Shown: positions 24,463 to 35,671, numbered from the stretch's first letter. The stretch: 37,781 bases of DNA from Rhizobium grahamii CCGE 502 (GCF_000298315.2 NZ_AEYE02000018.1:1-37781), one strand, 5' to 3'. Notes: generated from the letters alone by a model not told the origin. Made by a program: numbers and translations.

Positions 24463-26289
24463 ATGTGCGGGATTGTTGGAATCGTCGGAAGCAGCCCGGT
24501 TGCGGGGCGTCTCGTTGATGCGCTGAAGCGGCTCGAATACCGCGGATATGACTCGGCGGGTATCGCAACGATCCACAAAGGCGAGATGGCGCGTTGTCGT
24601 GCGCAGGGCAAGCTCTTCAATCTCGAAAGGCGCTTGGACAGCGACCCGCTGCGGGGAATGATCGGCATCGCCCATACGCGCTGGGCGACCCATGGCGTGC
24701 CCAACGAAACCAACGCGCATCCCCATTTCGTCGAGGGTGTTGCCGTCGTCCACAATGGCATTATTGAGAATTTCTCCGAGCTGCGTGACGAGTTGATCGC
24801 AGAAGGTGCAGTCTTCGAGACACAGACGGATACTGAAGTTGTAGCGCATCTCATGGCCAAGTATGTGCGTGATGGCCTAGAGCCACGCTCGGCGATGCTC
24901 AAGATGCTGAACCGGGTAACCGGCGCCTATGCGCTGGCGATCATGCTGCAGAACGACCCTGGCACGATCATGGCAGCACGCTCCGGTCCGCCGCTTGCCA
25001 TCGGTTACGGCTCGGGTGAAATGTTCCTCGGCTCGGACGCGATTGCCCTTTCCCCCTTTACCAACGAGATCACCTATCTGGTCGACGGCGATTGGGCGGT
25101 GCTGACGCGGGATGGTGCCACGATCCTCGACTTTTCCGGCAATGAGGTGCATCGCCCGCGGCAGATCTCGCAGACGGCCGCCTATGTGGTGGACAAGGGC
25201 AATCACCGCCATTTCATGGAGAAGGAGATCTACGAGCAGCCCGAGGTCATCTCGCATGCCCTCAGCCATTACGTCGATTTCGCCAGCAATAGGATCAGCG
25301 ACAACGTCAATGCGATCGATTTCAAGACCGCGTCCGGTCTGGCGATCTCCGCATGCGGAACCGCCTATCTCGCCGGTCTCGTCGGCAAGTACTGGTTCGA
25401 GCGCTATGCGCGCCTGTCCGTCGAGATCGATGTCGCCTCCGAATTCCGTTACCGCGAAATGCCTCTGTCGCCATCGCAGGCCGCGCTTTTCATATCGCAG
25501 TCGGGCGAGACCGCGGACACACTGGCTTCGCTCCGGTACTGCAAGGACCACGGGTTGAAGATCGGCGCTGTCGTCAATGTCAAAGAATCAACCATCGCCC
25601 GGGAGTCGGATGCCGTATTCCCGATCATGGCTGGCCCGGAGATAGGCGTCGCCTCCACCAAGGCATTCACCTGCCAGTTGGCAGTCCTGGCGTCGCTGGC
25701 GCTCGGCGCCGCCAAGGCGAGGGGAACGATCAGTGCGGAACAGGAAACGGAATTGGTCCGTCATCTCGCGGAAATGCCCCGCATCATGAGCCGCGTCCTG
25801 AACCTCATCCAGCCGCAAATGGAAACGCTCTCGCGCGAACTTTCGAAGTGCCGGGACGTCCTCTATCTCGGCCGCGGCACCAGCTTTCCGCTTGCCATGG
25901 AGGGGGCGCTGAAGCTCAAGGAAATCTCCTATATCCATGCCGAGGGCTACGCTGCCGGCGAACTCAAGCACGGGCCGATTGCACTGATCGATGAAAACAT
26001 GCCGGTCATCGTGATCGCGCCGTTCGACCGTTTCTTCGACAAGACCGTATCGAACATGCAGGAGGTGGCTGCGCGCGGCGGTCGCATCATCTTCATCACC
26101 GACGAGGCCGGTGCTGCTGCGTCGAAGCTACCGACGATGGCAACAATCGTGCTGCCCAATGTCAACGAAATCATCGCGCCGATGATCTTCTCGCTGCCGA
26201 TCCAGCTGCTCGCCTACCACACCGCCGTCTTCATGGGCACGGACGTCGATCAGCCGCGCAATCTGGCAAAGTCGGTAACAGTGGAGTGA
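24463..26289 (+). CDS. glmS: Glutamine-fructose-6-phosphate aminotransferase (isomerizing)
   Basis: A 608-residue cytoplasmic enzyme making glucosamine-6-phosphate from fructose-6-phosphate and glutamine, the entry step to UDP-GlcNAc. The start MCGIVGIVGSS at 24463 leaves Cys as residue 1 after Met removal, the glutaminase nucleophile, so earlier in-frame starts (24451, 24460) are excluded. The glutaminase half shows HTRWATHGVPNETNAHPH and HNGIIENF. The SIS isomerase half shows SACGTAYLAG, FISQSGETADT, STKAFTCQL and AEGYAAGELKHGPIALID, ending KSVTVE. No glmU neighbour is present, so this could be a second copy like nodM rather than the housekeeping gene; the sequence alone does not decide. 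No glmS ribozyme was seen upstream. Confidence 0.92.
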   Translation: MCGIVGIVGSSPVAGRLVDALKRLEYRGYDSAGIATIHKGEMARCRAQGKLFNLERRLDSDPLRGMIGIAHTRWATHGVPNETNAHPHFVEGVAVVHNGIIENFSELRDELIAEGAVFETQTDTEVVAHLMAKYVRDGLEPRSAMLKMLNRVTGAYALAIMLQNDPGTIMAARSGPPLAIGYGSGEMFLGSDAIALSPFTNEITYLVDGDWAVLTRDGATILDFSGNEVHRPRQISQTAAYVVDKGNHRHFMEKEIYEQPEVISHALSHYVDFASNRISDNVNAIDFKTASGLAISACGTAYLAGLVGKYWFERYARLSVEIDVASEFRYREMPLSPSQAALFISQSGETADTLASLRYCKDHGLKIGAVVNVKESTIARESDAVFPIMAGPEIGVASTKAFTCQLAVLASLALGAAKARGTISAEQETELVRHLAEMPRIMSRVLNLIQPQMETLSRELSKCRDVLYLGRGTSFPLAMEGALKLKEISYIHAEGYAAGELKHGPIALIDENMPVIVIAPFDRFFDKTVSNMQEVAARGGRIIFITDEAGAAASKLPTMATIVLPNVNEIIAPMIFSLPIQLLAYHTAVFMGTDVDQPRNLAKSVTVE

Positions 26290-26343
26290 CCGTATAGCTT
26301 GGGTAACCGAGGCCGCTGATTGCGGAACTACGTCCGTGTGCGC

Positions 26344-28023
26344 TCAAGCCGCTGCCACTCTTTCCAGCTGCACCCTTTCGATCGCGTCGCGAAGCTGCTC
26401 CTGGGTAAACGGCTTCGTCATCCTCAACATACCGACATAGGCAGGATCATCTGGCAGGTCCGCATAGCCCGAGGCAAGGATGACAGGCAAACCGGGGTGG
26501 GATGCAAAGATCTGTCGCGCCAGATCTGCGCCCGTCATGCCAGGCATGGCATGATCGGTGACGACAAGGTCGATCCCGGAGGGGACAGCAAGCAGATCCA
26601 ATGCCTGATGGGCCGAGGCTGCTTCGAGCGCAGTGTGACCGAGATCCTCAAGCATCGCGACAGTTCCCAACCGCACAAGCGCGTCATCATCAACGACAAG
26701 GACGCTCAGGGCAGCGGGCACATCCGGAGCGCTTGCCAGGGATGGACGCTGCTCCGTCGCAGGCACCGGCTCCTCGGCGGTGTCGGCAACAGGCAACCAG
26801 AGCGATACGGTCGTGCCTTCGCCTGCGATGCTTGCGATCTCCAGGACGCCTCCAGATTGCGCGGCGAGCCCGTGGACCATCGAAAGGCCAAGACCCGTCC
26901 CCTTTCCGACCCCCTTGGTCGTGAAGAAAGGTTCAGTGGCACGCGTCAAGGTCGCCTCATCCATGCCCTCGCCATCGTCGGAGACCGATATCCTGATATA
27001 ACGGCCCTCCTTCAGCGAACTTGGATGGTCGGCCTCGTTTGCCTCGGCCGTCACGGTAACGGTTCCTCCCTGCCCCAGCGCGTCACGGGCGTTGACGAAG
27101 AGGTTTAGCAAAGCAAGTTCAAGTTGGTTGCCATCGACCAATATAGGCGGCAACTCCTGCGGGATCCGTCTCGTGATGGCGATCCGCGGGCCAACCGCCT
27201 TGCTCAGGAGGTCCTCGACGCTGTCAAAAAGCCGCTCGAAACTGATAGCCTGTGGCTTCAGGTCCTGGCGGCGCGCAAAGGCCAGCAGGCGCTGCGTCAG
27301 CGCGGTGCCACGCTCTGCGGCCTGCATCGCATTGCCAATCAGGCGTTCCATCTTTTCATCGGGCGGAAGTCGCTTCTTCAAAAGGTTGAGGCTTCCTGAT
27401 ACCGCCATGAGGAGGTTGTTGAAATCGTGGGCGACGCCGCCGGTGAGCTGGCCAATCGTGTCCAGCTTCTGAGCTTCGAAGAGCTGCGCAAGCGCTTCCT
27501 CACGCTCCCGCGTCCTTTGGTCGATGCGCCGCTCGAGTTCCTCGTTCAGCTGGCGCAGTTGCGCCGAGGACGCCTCAAGCTCTGCCGTGCGCTCACGAAC
27601 CCGGATCTCGAGTTCCGCGTTCAGACGCTCCAGTTCGCGCGTCTTTCGGAAAAGGTCGGCGAACACCCGGACCTTGGCACGCAGCACCTCGGGAACGATC
27701 GGAACGGATACATAATCGACCGCTCCAGCCTCGTAGCCGCGCAGGCGGTCGGGCTCCGCCATCATCACCGCCGAGACGAATATGATCGCGGTATTCTGGT
27801 AGCGGGGATGCTCCCTGATCATGCTCACAAGTTCGAAACCGTCCTGCTCAGGCATGCAGACATCAACGAGGATTACCGCGATCTCGCTTCGCAGCAGACA
27901 CTCGAGAGCTTCGCGGCCCGACTGGGCCTTGATGAGGTTCTCGCCGAGGCCTTGAAGTATGACTTCATAGCTGAGGAGTTTTGCGGGCTGGTCATCCACC
28001 AGGAGGATATTGACTGGGTTCAT
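26344..28023 (-). CDS. Hybrid histidine kinase, REC-coiled coil-HisKA-HATPase-REC
   Basis: A 559-residue soluble protein. REC1 (1-125) has phospho-acceptor Asp54 (ILVDVCMPEQDG), but its usual Lys before Pro is replaced (DYVSVPIVPEV). A coiled coil follows (about 128-185), then HisKA with His199 in GGVAHDFNNLL. The ATPase domain has an N box (LNLFVNARDA), DDGEGM and GKGTGLGLSM. REC2 (about 437-555) has Asp490 in VVTDHAMPGMTG and an intact Lys (MTKPF). It starts 10 bp after the stop of the 2100-residue multi-HAMP kinase, so they form one operon and probably one phosphorelay; REC1 may receive the signal from the large kinase. It converges on glmS. No output domain is present, so another regulator must act downstream. 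Confidence 0.9.
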   Translation of the reverse strand: MNPVNILLVDDQPAKLLSYEVILQGLGENLIKAQSGREALECLLRSEIAVILVDVCMPEQDGFELVSMIREHPRYQNTAIIFVSAVMMAEPDRLRGYEAGAVDYVSVPIVPEVLRAKVRVFADLFRKTRELERLNAELEIRVRERTAELEASSAQLRQLNEELERRIDQRTREREEALAQLFEAQKLDTIGQLTGGVAHDFNNLLMAVSGSLNLLKKRLPPDEKMERLIGNAMQAAERGTALTQRLLAFARRQDLKPQAISFERLFDSVEDLLSKAVGPRIAITRRIPQELPPILVDGNQLELALLNLFVNARDALGQGGTVTVTAEANEADHPSSLKEGRYIRISVSDDGEGMDEATLTRATEPFFTTKGVGKGTGLGLSMVHGLAAQSGGVLEIASIAGEGTTVSLWLPVADTAEEPVPATEQRPSLASAPDVPAALSVLVVDDDALVRLGTVAMLEDLGHTALEAASAHQALDLLAVPSGIDLVVTDHAMPGMTGADLARQIFASHPGLPVILASGYADLPDDPAYVGMLRMTKPFTQEQLRDAIERVQLERVAAA

Positions 28024-28033
28024 GGGACTATCC

Positions 28034-31000
28034 TCAGCGATGCAACCACATGCGCAGCGCAGATAGCAGCTGCTCGGTATTGACTGGCTTTGCCAGATAG
28101 TCGGACGCCCCTGCTTCCAGACACTTCTCGCGGTCGCCCTTCATGGCCTTCGCTGTCAGCGCGAGGATCGGCAGGCGCCGGAAGCTCGGATCCGAACGGA
28201 TGACCTGCATTGTCTCGTAACCATCCATGCCAGGCATCATGATGTCCATCAGCACGATCGCGACATCAGGTTCCTTCTGGATGACGTCGATCGCCTCGCT
28301 GCCCGTGGTCGCCGTCAGGACTTTCATGCCACGGCGCTCCAGTACGCTGCTCAGCGCAAAGATATTGCGGGCGTCATCGTCGACGAGCAGGACGCTCTGG
28401 CCAATCAGATCCTCGTCGGAGCTGTGCAGTTCCTCCAGCATCGCCTGTTTTTCCCGCGGCATGTCGGCCACGACACGATGCAGGAAGAGCGCAGTCTCAT
28501 CCAGCAATCTCTCGGGCGATTCGACACCTTTCACCACCACGCTGCGTGCCATGCTGTGAAGCTGCGCATCTTCTTCCGGTGAGAGTTCCCGGCCTGTAAA
28601 GACCACTACAGGAATCTCGCCGATATCGGCATCGTCGCGCATCTTCTCGAGCACCTCGAAGCCCGTCATGTCGGGGAGTGACAGATCAAGGACGACGCAG
28701 TCTGCCGGGTCGCGTTTCAGCGCCTCAAGAGCCTCCGATCCGGTGCCGACGCTCGCGATGTCGATGTCGTCATGGTCAAGGAGCGCTGTAACACTGATCC
28801 GCTCGGCTTCGTTATCCTCTACCAGGAGCAGCCGCTTGCGCCGCGGTTGCGCGAAGGTTCTCAGTTGTGAAAGGGTCTTTCCCAATTCTTCAGAGGTAGT
28901 GGGCTTGCTCATGAACGCGTAGGCACCGCGGGTAAGGCCATGCTGCCTGTCTTCGTCGAGGCTGATGATCTGCACAGGAATGTGTCGGGTTTTTGAATTC
29001 TGTTTGAGCTGGCTCAGTACCGTCCATCCAAGCATATCAGGAAGGAAGATATCGAGTGAAATGGCAGCCGGCTGATAGTCCTGCGCGAGAGCGAGCGCAT
29101 CACTGCCCCGCGTGGCCAACAGAACCTTGAACCCATTGTCACGCGCAAGGTCGACCAGAACGCGTGCATAGTGGGCATCGTCCTCGACGACAAGAAGCAC
29201 CGTGTCGCCGGATGTAATTGTTTGCCGGTCGTCTTCGACATGGTCGCCGGCCCTGTCAGCACGTCTGCCCGCCATGGCCTCCGACAGCTGCACGACATTG
29301 CTGGGCGAAGGAATAGCTTTCGGCGCCGCCACGGTGCCAGCCCCCACAAAGGTCAGCGGCAGGTAGAGAACAAAGGTGCTTCCTACTCCGGGCTGGCTGC
29401 GAAGCTGGATTTCACCGCCAAGCAGGTTCGCAAGCTCACGGCTGATGGCAAGGCCAAGACCTGTGCCGCCATATTGCCGGCTCGTCGAGGCATCTGCCTG
29501 CTGAAAGGCCTCAAAAATGATGCGCTGCTTCTCCGGATGAATACCAATGCCGGTATCCGTGACCTCGAAGGCGATCACGGAAGGGGCATTCTTCAGGGAC
29601 GGATGATCCGGTGACCACCCTCCCTCCACCGCCGCCACCCGCAGCGTCACCCCGCCCTGGGCCGTGAATTTGAAGGCATTCGACAAAAGGTTCTTGAGGA
29701 TCTGCTGAAGCCGCTTCGAGTCCGTAATGATGCTTCTGGCGACATTGGCTCCAATGTCGACCGAGAAGGAAAGTCCCCTGTTGTCGGCCTCATGGCGGAA
29801 GGGTCGGGCCATCACATCAAGCAGGTTGTTGATGAAGATCTCCTCCGCATCGACAGACACGGTGCCGGATTCGATCTTTGACAGATCGAGGATGTCGCTG
29901 ATCAGGTTGAGCAGATCGGTGCCCGCCCCATGGATCGTCTTGGCGAACTCCACCTGCTTGCCGGACAGATTGCCATCCGGGTTTTCCCCGAGTTGCTGGC
30001 CAAGGATCAGAATGGAATTCAACGGCGTGCGCAGTTCATGCGACATGTTGGCGAGGAACTCCGACTTGTACTTCGAGGTCAGCGCCAATTCGGCCGCCTT
30101 TTCCTCAAGCGCATGGCGAGCCTGCTCGATCTCCTGGTTCTTGCCCTCGACCTCGACGTTGCGCTCTTCGAGCTGCTGCGCTTTCTGTTCGAGCTGTTCG
30201 TTGGTCTGCTGCAGCTCGCGCTGCTGGGTTTGAAGCTCGGCTGCGAGCTGCTGCGACTGCTTCAGCAAGCCTTCAGTCTGCATCGTTGCCTCAATGGAGT
30301 TGAGTACGATACCAATGGAGGTGGTCAGCTGGTCGAGGAATGAGAGCTGGAGGTCGGTAAAATTGCCAGCCGATGCCAACTCGATGACCGCCTTGACCTG
30401 TCCCTCGAAGTGAACCGGCAAGACGATCGCACTTCGCGGCAGCACCGAGAACACGCCTGAGCTAATCGGAACGACATTGCCGGGAAGATCGGTGACCAGA
30501 ATACGTCTCGCATCGCTCGCGCATTGGCCGACGAGCCCCTGGCCGAATTCGAGGCGGGCAGGATGCGCAGCCTCGATGCCCTGGGCATAGACCGATAGAA
30601 GCGACAGAACAGGCTCCGGCCCGTCGTCGACCTGATAAATAACCCCCTGATGGGCTCCGACCAGCGGCGCCAGTTCCGACAGCAGCATCTTGCCGACCAG
30701 CGTCAGGTCGCGCTGGCCCTGCAACATGTTCGTGAAGCGCGCGAGGTTCGTCTTCAACCAGTCCTGCTCGGTATTGCGCTCGGTTGTCAGGCGCAGGTTG
30801 TCGATCATGGTGTTGATGTTGTCCTTCAGCTCCGCGACTTCGCCGCGGGCCTCCACCTGGATCGATCGCGTCAGGTCGCCCTTGGTGACTGCTGTCGCGA
30901 CCTCTGCGATTGCGCGCACCTGGGTCGTCAGATTAGCAGCCAAAAGGTTGACGTTACCCGTCAGGTCCTTCCATGTGCCCGCCGTTCCCGGGACATTCGC

Positions 31001-34000
31001 CTGCCCGCCAAGGCGACCCTCGACGCCGACTTCTCTTGCGACCGTCGTGACCTGGTCGGCGAATGTCTCCAGCGTATTGGTCATGTTGTTGATGGTCTCG
31101 GCAAGTGCCGCCACCTCGCCCTTCGACGCAACCGTCAGGTTCTGTTTCAGGTCGCCGTTGGCGACCGCTGTCACCACCTTGACGATGCCGCGAACCTGCT
31201 CCGTCAGATTGAGCGCCATGACGTTCACCGTGTCGGTCAGGTCCTTCCACGTCCCGGCCACACCAGGCACTTGCGCCTGACCTCCGAGCTTGCCTTCGGT
31301 GCCCACTTCTCGCGCAACGCGGGTCACCTCGCCCGCAAAGGCATTGAGCTGGTCGACCATCGTGTTGATGGTGTTCTTGAGCTCGAGGATTTCGCCCTTC
31401 ACATCAACCGTGATCTTGCGCGACAGGTCGCCTCGCGCGACAGCCGTCGTCACTTCGGCGATGTTGCGCACCTGGGTGGTCAGGTTGGCGGCGAGAAGGT
31501 TCACGTTGTCAGTCAGATCCTTCCATGTGCCGGCAACGCCTGGAACCACCGCCTGGCCGCCGAGGCGTCCGTCGGTGCCTACCTCGCGGGCAACACGCGT
31601 AACTTCGCCCGCAAATGACCGCAGCTGATCCACCATGGTATTCAGGGTATCTTTCAGCAGCAGGATTTCGCCGCGCACGTCGACGGTGATCTTGCGCGAC
31701 AGGTCGCCATTGGCAATCGCGGTCGCAACCTCTGCAATGTTTCGGACCTGGGCCGTCAGGTTTCCGGCCATCGAGTTCACGCTGTCCGTCAGGTCCTTCC
31801 AGGTGCCCGCGACGCCCGAGACCTGCGCCTGGCCGCCAAGCTTGCCTTCAGTACCGACTTCGCGCGCGACACGCGTCACTTCTCCCGCAAAGGCGTTCAG
31901 CTGGTCGACCATCGTGTTGATGGTGTTCTTCAGCTCAAGGATTTCGCCCTTTACGTCGACGGTAATCTTGCGTGACAGATCGCCTCTAGCAACAGCTGTC
32001 GTGACCTCGGCGATATTGCGCACCTGGCCAGTCAGGTTGGACGCCATGGAGTTGACGTTCTCGGTCAGGTCCTTCCATGTGCCGGCAACGCCCGGCACCT
32101 GAGCCTGGCCGCCGAGCTTGCCCTCGGTGCCGACTTCGCGCGCGACACGCGTCACTTCCGAGGCGAACCGGTTCAGCTGGTCCACCATCGTATTCAGGGT
32201 TTCCTTGAGTTCCAGGATTTCGCCCGAAACGGAAACCGTGATCTTCTTCGAGAGGTCGCCATTGGCAATCGCCGTCGAGACTTCGGCGATGTTACGCACC
32301 TGGGCGGTCAGATTGCCCGCCATCGAATTGACGCTGTCGGTCAGGTCCTTCCATGTACCGGCAACGCCGAGGACGTTTGCCTGGCCGCCAAGCCGGCCCT
32401 CCGTGCCCACTTCGCGGGCAACACGCGTCACTTCACCGGCAAAGCCGTTGAGCTGGTCGACCATGGTGTTGATCGTCTCCTTCAGCTCCAGAATTTCGCC
32501 TGACACCGTTACGGTGATTTTCTTGGAAAGGTCGCCTTGTGCAACCGCTGTCGCGACTTCGGCGATGTTGCGGACCTGTGCAGTCAGGTTCGAAGCCATC
32601 GAGTTCACGCTGTCGGTCAAGTCCTTCCAGGTCCCGGCGACGCCACGGACATTCGCCTGTCCTCCAAGCTGGCCTTCCGTGCCGACCTCACGCGCTACGC
32701 GCGTCACTTCCGAGGCAAAGGCGTTCAGCTGATCGACCATCGTGTTGATGGTCTCCTTCAGCTCCAGAATCTCGCCCTTGACATCGACGGTGATCTTCTT
32801 CGACAGGTCGCCATTGGCGATCGCGGTCGAAACCTCGGCGATATTGCGCATCTGGGCCGTCAGGTTGCCAGCCATCGAATTGACGTTCTCTGTGAGATCC
32901 TTCCAGGTACCGGCAACGCCGCGGACGTTTGCCTGTCCACCGAGCCTGCCTTCCGTGCCGACTTCGCGGGCGACACGTGTGACTTCCGACGCAAATGCGT
33001 TGAGCTGGTCCACCATCGTGTTGATGGTTTCCTTCAATTCCAGGATTTCGCCTGACACGGTGACGGTGATCTTCTTCGAAAGGTCACCGCTCGCGATCGC
33101 CGTCGAGACCTCCGCGATGTTTCGCACCTGGGCTGTCAGATTCGACGCCATGGAGTTGACGTTGTCGGTCAAGTCCTTCCAGGTGCCGGCGACACCAGGC
33201 ACCTGCGCCTGGCCGCCAAGCCGGCCTTCGGTACCGACTTCGCGGGCGACACGGGTCACTTCGCCTGCAAAACCGTTCAGCTGATCGACCATCGTATTGA
33301 TGGTTTCTTTGAGTTCTAGGATTTCGCCGGAAACATCCACGGTGATCTTGCGCGACAGGTCACCGCGGGCCACAGCTGTGGTCACCTGCGCGATGTTGCG
33401 GACCTGGGCCGTGAGATTGCCGCACATCGCATTAACCGAGTCCGTCAGATCCTTCCAGGTGCCGGCTACACCTGGCACCAGCGCCTGCCCCCCGAGCTTG
33501 CCTTCTGTTCCGACCTCACGGGCAACGCGCGTCACCTCAGATGCAAAGGAGCGCAGCTGGTCCACCATTGTGTTGATGGCCTCCTTGAGCTGCAGGATCT
33601 CACCGCGCACGTCGACGGTAATCTTCTTGGAAAGGTCGCCATTGGCGACTGCGATCGTGACCTCCGCTATGTTTCGAACCTGCGCCGTGAGGTTCGAGGC
33701 CATCGAGTTCACACTTTCCGTCAGGTCCTTCCAGACGCCGGTTACCTCAGGAACCTGGGCCTGTCCGCCAAGCTTGCCGTCAGTGCCAACCTCGCGCGCC
33801 ACGCGGGTGACTTCCGACGTGAACACACCGAGCTGCTTGATCATCGTGTTGACAATGTCAGCCGAGCGAAGGAACTCGCCCTGCAATTGCCGTCCGTCGA
33901 CGTCTAAAGGAACGGTCTGCAGCAGGTCTCCCTTGGCGACGGCCGTGATCGTGCGGGTGACGGCAGTTGTCGGCCAGACAAGATCGTCAATGAGATGGTT

Positions 34001-34336
34001 GATGGACCTCTCCATATCAGACCATGATCCATCAGAAAGGCCGAAGCGGACCCGCGTGCTTGTGCGCCCTTCCCGGCCCACCACCTGGCCGACATGTTCG
34101 AGCTGCTGTGCCATGCGCTGATTGGCTGCAATGATATCGTTCAGAGCATCGGCGACCTTGCCGGTCACCCCCGTGAGGTCGGATCGCATCCTCACAGAAA
34201 AGTCGCCTCGTCTCATAGCCGTCAGGGTCTCAAGAAGTGCACTCGCCTCATTGAGGCCGATAGCAGCGGGTTCGGGCTCGACGAGCCTGTAACCTGCCGT
34301 ATCCTCACGCTGTACCTCACCACCTTGACTTACCAT
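28034..34336 (-). CDS. Giant soluble hybrid kinase: multi-HAMP array, GAF, HisKA, HATPase, three REC domains
   Basis: A 2100-residue protein with no TM helix or signal peptide. Residues about 35-1170 form a HAMP-type array; the anchor WKDLT recurs 11 times with an exact 92-residue period, from Trp202 to Trp1122. A GAF domain follows (about 1200-1350), then a coiled coil, HisKA with His1433 ([12 protein letters not shown]), and an ATPase domain ([28 protein letters not shown]). REC1 is at about 1710-1820 (SLDIFLPDM), REC2 at about 1835-1950 ([10 protein letters not shown]) and REC3 at about 1978-2098, with Asp2031 ([12 protein letters not shown]) and Lys in LAKPV. The array resembles fungal group III (Nik1-type) osmosensor kinases and related bacterial proteins, where poly-HAMP units sense osmotic or cytoplasmic conditions. 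It is the first gene of an operon with the next hybrid kinase. Confidence 0.92.
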   Translation of the reverse strand: MVSQGGEVQREDTAGYRLVEPEPAAIGLNEASALLETLTAMRRGDFSVRMRSDLTGVTGKVADALNDIIAANQRMAQQLEHVGQVVGREGRTSTRVRFGLSDGSWSDMERSINHLIDDLVWPTTAVTRTITAVAKGDLLQTVPLDVDGRQLQGEFLRSADIVNTMIKQLGVFTSEVTRVAREVGTDGKLGGQAQVPEVTGVWKDLTESVNSMASNLTAQVRNIAEVTIAVANGDLSKKITVDVRGEILQLKEAINTMVDQLRSFASEVTRVAREVGTEGKLGGQALVPGVAGTWKDLTDSVNAMCGNLTAQVRNIAQVTTAVARGDLSRKITVDVSGEILELKETINTMVDQLNGFAGEVTRVAREVGTEGRLGGQAQVPGVAGTWKDLTDNVNSMASNLTAQVRNIAEVSTAIASGDLSKKITVTVSGEILELKETINTMVDQLNAFASEVTRVAREVGTEGRLGGQANVRGVAGTWKDLTENVNSMAGNLTAQMRNIAEVSTAIANGDLSKKITVDVKGEILELKETINTMVDQLNAFASEVTRVAREVGTEGQLGGQANVRGVAGTWKDLTDSVNSMASNLTAQVRNIAEVATAVAQGDLSKKITVTVSGEILELKETINTMVDQLNGFAGEVTRVAREVGTEGRLGGQANVLGVAGTWKDLTDSVNSMAGNLTAQVRNIAEVSTAIANGDLSKKITVSVSGEILELKETLNTMVDQLNRFASEVTRVAREVGTEGKLGGQAQVPGVAGTWKDLTENVNSMASNLTGQVRNIAEVTTAVARGDLSRKITVDVKGEILELKNTINTMVDQLNAFAGEVTRVAREVGTEGKLGGQAQVSGVAGTWKDLTDSVNSMAGNLTAQVRNIAEVATAIANGDLSRKITVDVRGEILLLKDTLNTMVDQLRSFAGEVTRVAREVGTDGRLGGQAVVPGVAGTWKDLTDNVNLLAANLTTQVRNIAEVTTAVARGDLSRKITVDVKGEILELKNTINTMVDQLNAFAGEVTRVAREVGTEGKLGGQAQVPGVAGTWKDLTDTVNVMALNLTEQVRGIVKVVTAVANGDLKQNLTVASKGEVAALAETINNMTNTLETFADQVTTVAREVGVEGRLGGQANVPGTAGTWKDLTGNVNLLAANLTTQVRAIAEVATAVTKGDLTRSIQVEARGEVAELKDNINTMIDNLRLTTERNTEQDWLKTNLARFTNMLQGQRDLTLVGKMLLSELAPLVGAHQGVIYQVDDGPEPVLSLLSVYAQGIEAAHPARLEFGQGLVGQCASDARRILVTDLPGNVVPISSGVFSVLPRSAIVLPVHFEGQVKAVIELASAGNFTDLQLSFLDQLTTSIGIVLNSIEATMQTEGLLKQSQQLAAELQTQQRELQQTNEQLEQKAQQLEERNVEVEGKNQEIEQARHALEEKAAELALTSKYKSEFLANMSHELRTPLNSILILGQQLGENPDGNLSGKQVEFAKTIHGAGTDLLNLISDILDLSKIESGTVSVDAEEIFINNLLDVMARPFRHEADNRGLSFSVDIGANVARSIITDSKRLQQILKNLLSNAFKFTAQGGVTLRVAAVEGGWSPDHPSLKNAPSVIAFEVTDTGIGIHPEKQRIIFEAFQQADASTSRQYGGTGLGLAISRELANLLGGEIQLRSQPGVGSTFVLYLPLTFVGAGTVAAPKAIPSPSNVVQLSEAMAGRRADRAGDHVEDDRQTITSGDTVLLVVEDDAHYARVLVDLARDNGFKVLLATRGSDALALAQDYQPAAISLDIFLPDMLGWTVLSQLKQNSKTRHIPVQIISLDEDRQHGLTRGAYAFMSKPTTSEELGKTLSQLRTFAQPRRKRLLLVEDNEAERISVTALLDHDDIDIASVGTGSEALEALKRDPADCVVLDLSLPDMTGFEVLEKMRDDADIGEIPVVVFTGRELSPEEDAQLHSMARSVVVKGVESPERLLDETALFLHRVVADMPREKQAMLEELHSSDEDLIGQSVLLVDDDARNIFALSSVLERRGMKVLTATTGSEAIDVIQKEPDVAIVLMDIMMPGMDGYETMQVIRSDPSFRRLPILALTAKAMKGDREKCLEAGASDYLAKPVNTEQLLSALRMWLHR
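30971..33733 (-). repeat. 276-bp in-frame tandem repeats encoding HAMP units
   Basis: Measured from the first to the last WKDLT anchor codon: ten intervals of exactly 276 bp (92 codons). Neighbouring units are nearly identical at the protein level ([20 protein letters not shown] and close variants) but differ at many third positions. This means selection or gene conversion at the protein level rather than very recent duplication. Such an array is prone to recombination and to short-read misassembly. Confidence 0.9.
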
Positions 34337-34545
34337 GAAATTCCCTCCACCGATCGCGTGGATCTAGTGCTCCGATCGAAGATTGGTATGGGTCCTTTGG
34401 TCTGTCCACAAGCCAGTTTTTTCGGGCATTTTTTCTGTATATGAAGCAACCTTGACTTTTATCGACGCCCCAAGGCGCAATGCGGACTGGTATGCCCGCG
34501 AAAGCTCGTCGGTTTTATTCGTTACCCCGCAGAAAGAGGAACCCT

Positions 34546-34803
34546 ATGAACCGCGCATTGGACCGACGAGACTGGTATGGCATCGGCAAGAAACAGGGTA
34601 TCCGAGCGGGGAAACTTGGCGGCGAGATCCAGCAACATCAGCAGGACTTCTTCGACGAAGAAGAGAATACGGCCTGGATCGATGGCGTTCTCGAAGGCGT
34701 CCTTTCGGTGGGAGGCAGAATAGCCGCGGTGACCAGCGTGCAGGACGTCATGCCCGGCTCGAAGGGCGGACTGATCCAGGTCATCATTGTGGAGCGCCAC
34801 TAG
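34546..34803 (+). CDS. Hypothetical protein, 85 aa
   Basis: Starts MNRALDRRDWYGIGKKQGIR. A basic, Gly-rich N-terminal half (IGKKQGIRAGKLGGEIQQHQ) is followed by acidic FFDEEENTAWIDGVLEG and a short hydrophobic C-terminal part. SD AGAGGA precedes the ATG. It is divergent from the giant kinase gene (210 bp between starts), so it may share its control region. No family recognised; no TM segment. Confidence 0.6.
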   Translation: MNRALDRRDWYGIGKKQGIRAGKLGGEIQQHQQDFFDEEENTAWIDGVLEGVLSVGGRIAAVTSVQDVMPGSKGGLIQVIIVERH

Positions 34804-34897
34804 CTTGATGACATGCGTTGCTGGACGCTTGTTCCTTCAATTCGTTCCGGCAGGATTGAGGACGGCAAAGCCAGTCATCGCTTCCGCACAATTTTGA

Positions 34898-34922
34898 GGA
34901 ACAGCGGTCGCGGTGCAGAGTT
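34898..34922 (+). promoter_or_regulatory. Possible EcfG/RpoE2-type promoter (weaker match)
   Basis: GGAAC (34898-34902), 16 bases, AGTT (34919-34922), one mismatch in the -10 element. The predicted start would be about 16 bases before the ATG at 34945, just in front of its AGGAG. Confidence 0.35.
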
Positions 34923-34944
34923 TCTCTGCAAAGGAGACACGCCC

Positions 34945-35238
34945 ATGCGCCGGTTCCGCTTCGCACTTTATCTGGTCTTGACCTCTGGCTTTGGCCTTGC
35001 CCCAAACATTCATGCCCAGTCCCTCCCTGAGGACGCCGGGCCCACATTTGGCAATCACAGTGCCGTCCCTTCCGAGGAAGCCATCACCAACCCCGGCGGC
35101 TTCGGTAAATCTAGCAACAGAAAAAAGATCGATCCCTCGCAGACGGGCAGCACCAACCAGGAAGACTGCCACAGGCCCAAGGACGTCAGAACAGATCTCC
35201 CGATGCTCCGCAAAGGGAAGCCTGACTGCGTAAAATAA
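34945..35238 (+). CDS. Small secreted hypothetical protein, 97 aa
   Basis: Sec signal peptide MRRFRFALYLVLTSGFGLAP with likely cleavage after IHAQ; the mature part is polar, Gly/Ser/Asn-rich and holds two Cys (EDCHRPKD and KPDCVK) that could form a disulfide. SD AGGAG eight bases before the ATG at 34945. Periplasmic or secreted, function unknown. It is preceded by a weak EcfG-like promoter, in keeping with a stress-gene neighbourhood. Confidence 0.6.
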   Translation: MRRFRFALYLVLTSGFGLAPNIHAQSLPEDAGPTFGNHSAVPSEEAITNPGGFGKSSNRKKIDPSQTGSTNQEDCHRPKDVRTDLPMLRKGKPDCVK

Positions 35239-35542
35239 GCTGCCGGAAGAACCACTCTCCCCACCCGACCGCACGGGGCCGAGGGCTTAAAGACGAGGAT
35301 GCCGCCTAGCTGCGTCGGGGACGCCTCACCGTCTTCGCGTTATTGGTAAACTGGAAGGGGCGATGTGGATCGCAGCGACGGCCAAAGTCGATATGATCTT
35401 GAGGGGTCCGGCGATCGGCGGAGAAATCGGGCGCCGGCCGCGCCTCGATGCGCCGGCGAATGGACGAGATTGTTAACCCGGTGAGCAAGGGGGGAACTGA
35501 CCACTGCCGCCCTTCGGGAAGACGTCACGGAATGATGCCGGC
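35239..35542. other. Intergenic stretch without recognised features
   Basis: 304 bp between two small genes. It contains Arg-rich open frames on both strands but no SD, family motif or clear terminator. A GGAAC at 35484-35492 lacks a matching -10 element. Confidence 0.35.
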
Positions 35543-35671
35543 ATGGAAGATGTACGGCGTTGCAAGCTAACGGAGCTTGGGGCGCTCGGCGTGATCGGGA
35601 TCGGCGGTATGCTCGGCGTGACATTCGTCGACGTCATCCGGCGCGTTATCATGACGGCGCGAGGGAGATGA
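35543..35671 (+). CDS. Possible 42-aa single-span membrane microprotein
   Basis: Starts MEDVRRCKLTELG, then one hydrophobic helix (ALGVIGIGGMLGVTFVDVI) flanked by Arg residues (RRVIMTARGR). The TGA at 35669-35671 overlaps a downstream ATG at 35668 (ATGA) in frame with the next small gene, hinting at coupling. The SD is poor, which is the main doubt. Confidence 0.4.
   Translation: MEDVRRCKLTELGALGVIGIGGMLGVTFVDVIRRVIMTARGR

Noticed and set aside
30971-33733. Regular repeats considered as a CRISPR array
   Set aside because: The 276-bp period is continuous coding sequence with conserved protein units and no short repeat-spacer pattern.
30650-34121. Several long plus-strand frames with repeated motifs
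   Set aside because: They are the reverse complement of the HAMP-repeat gene; the repetition comes from that gene.
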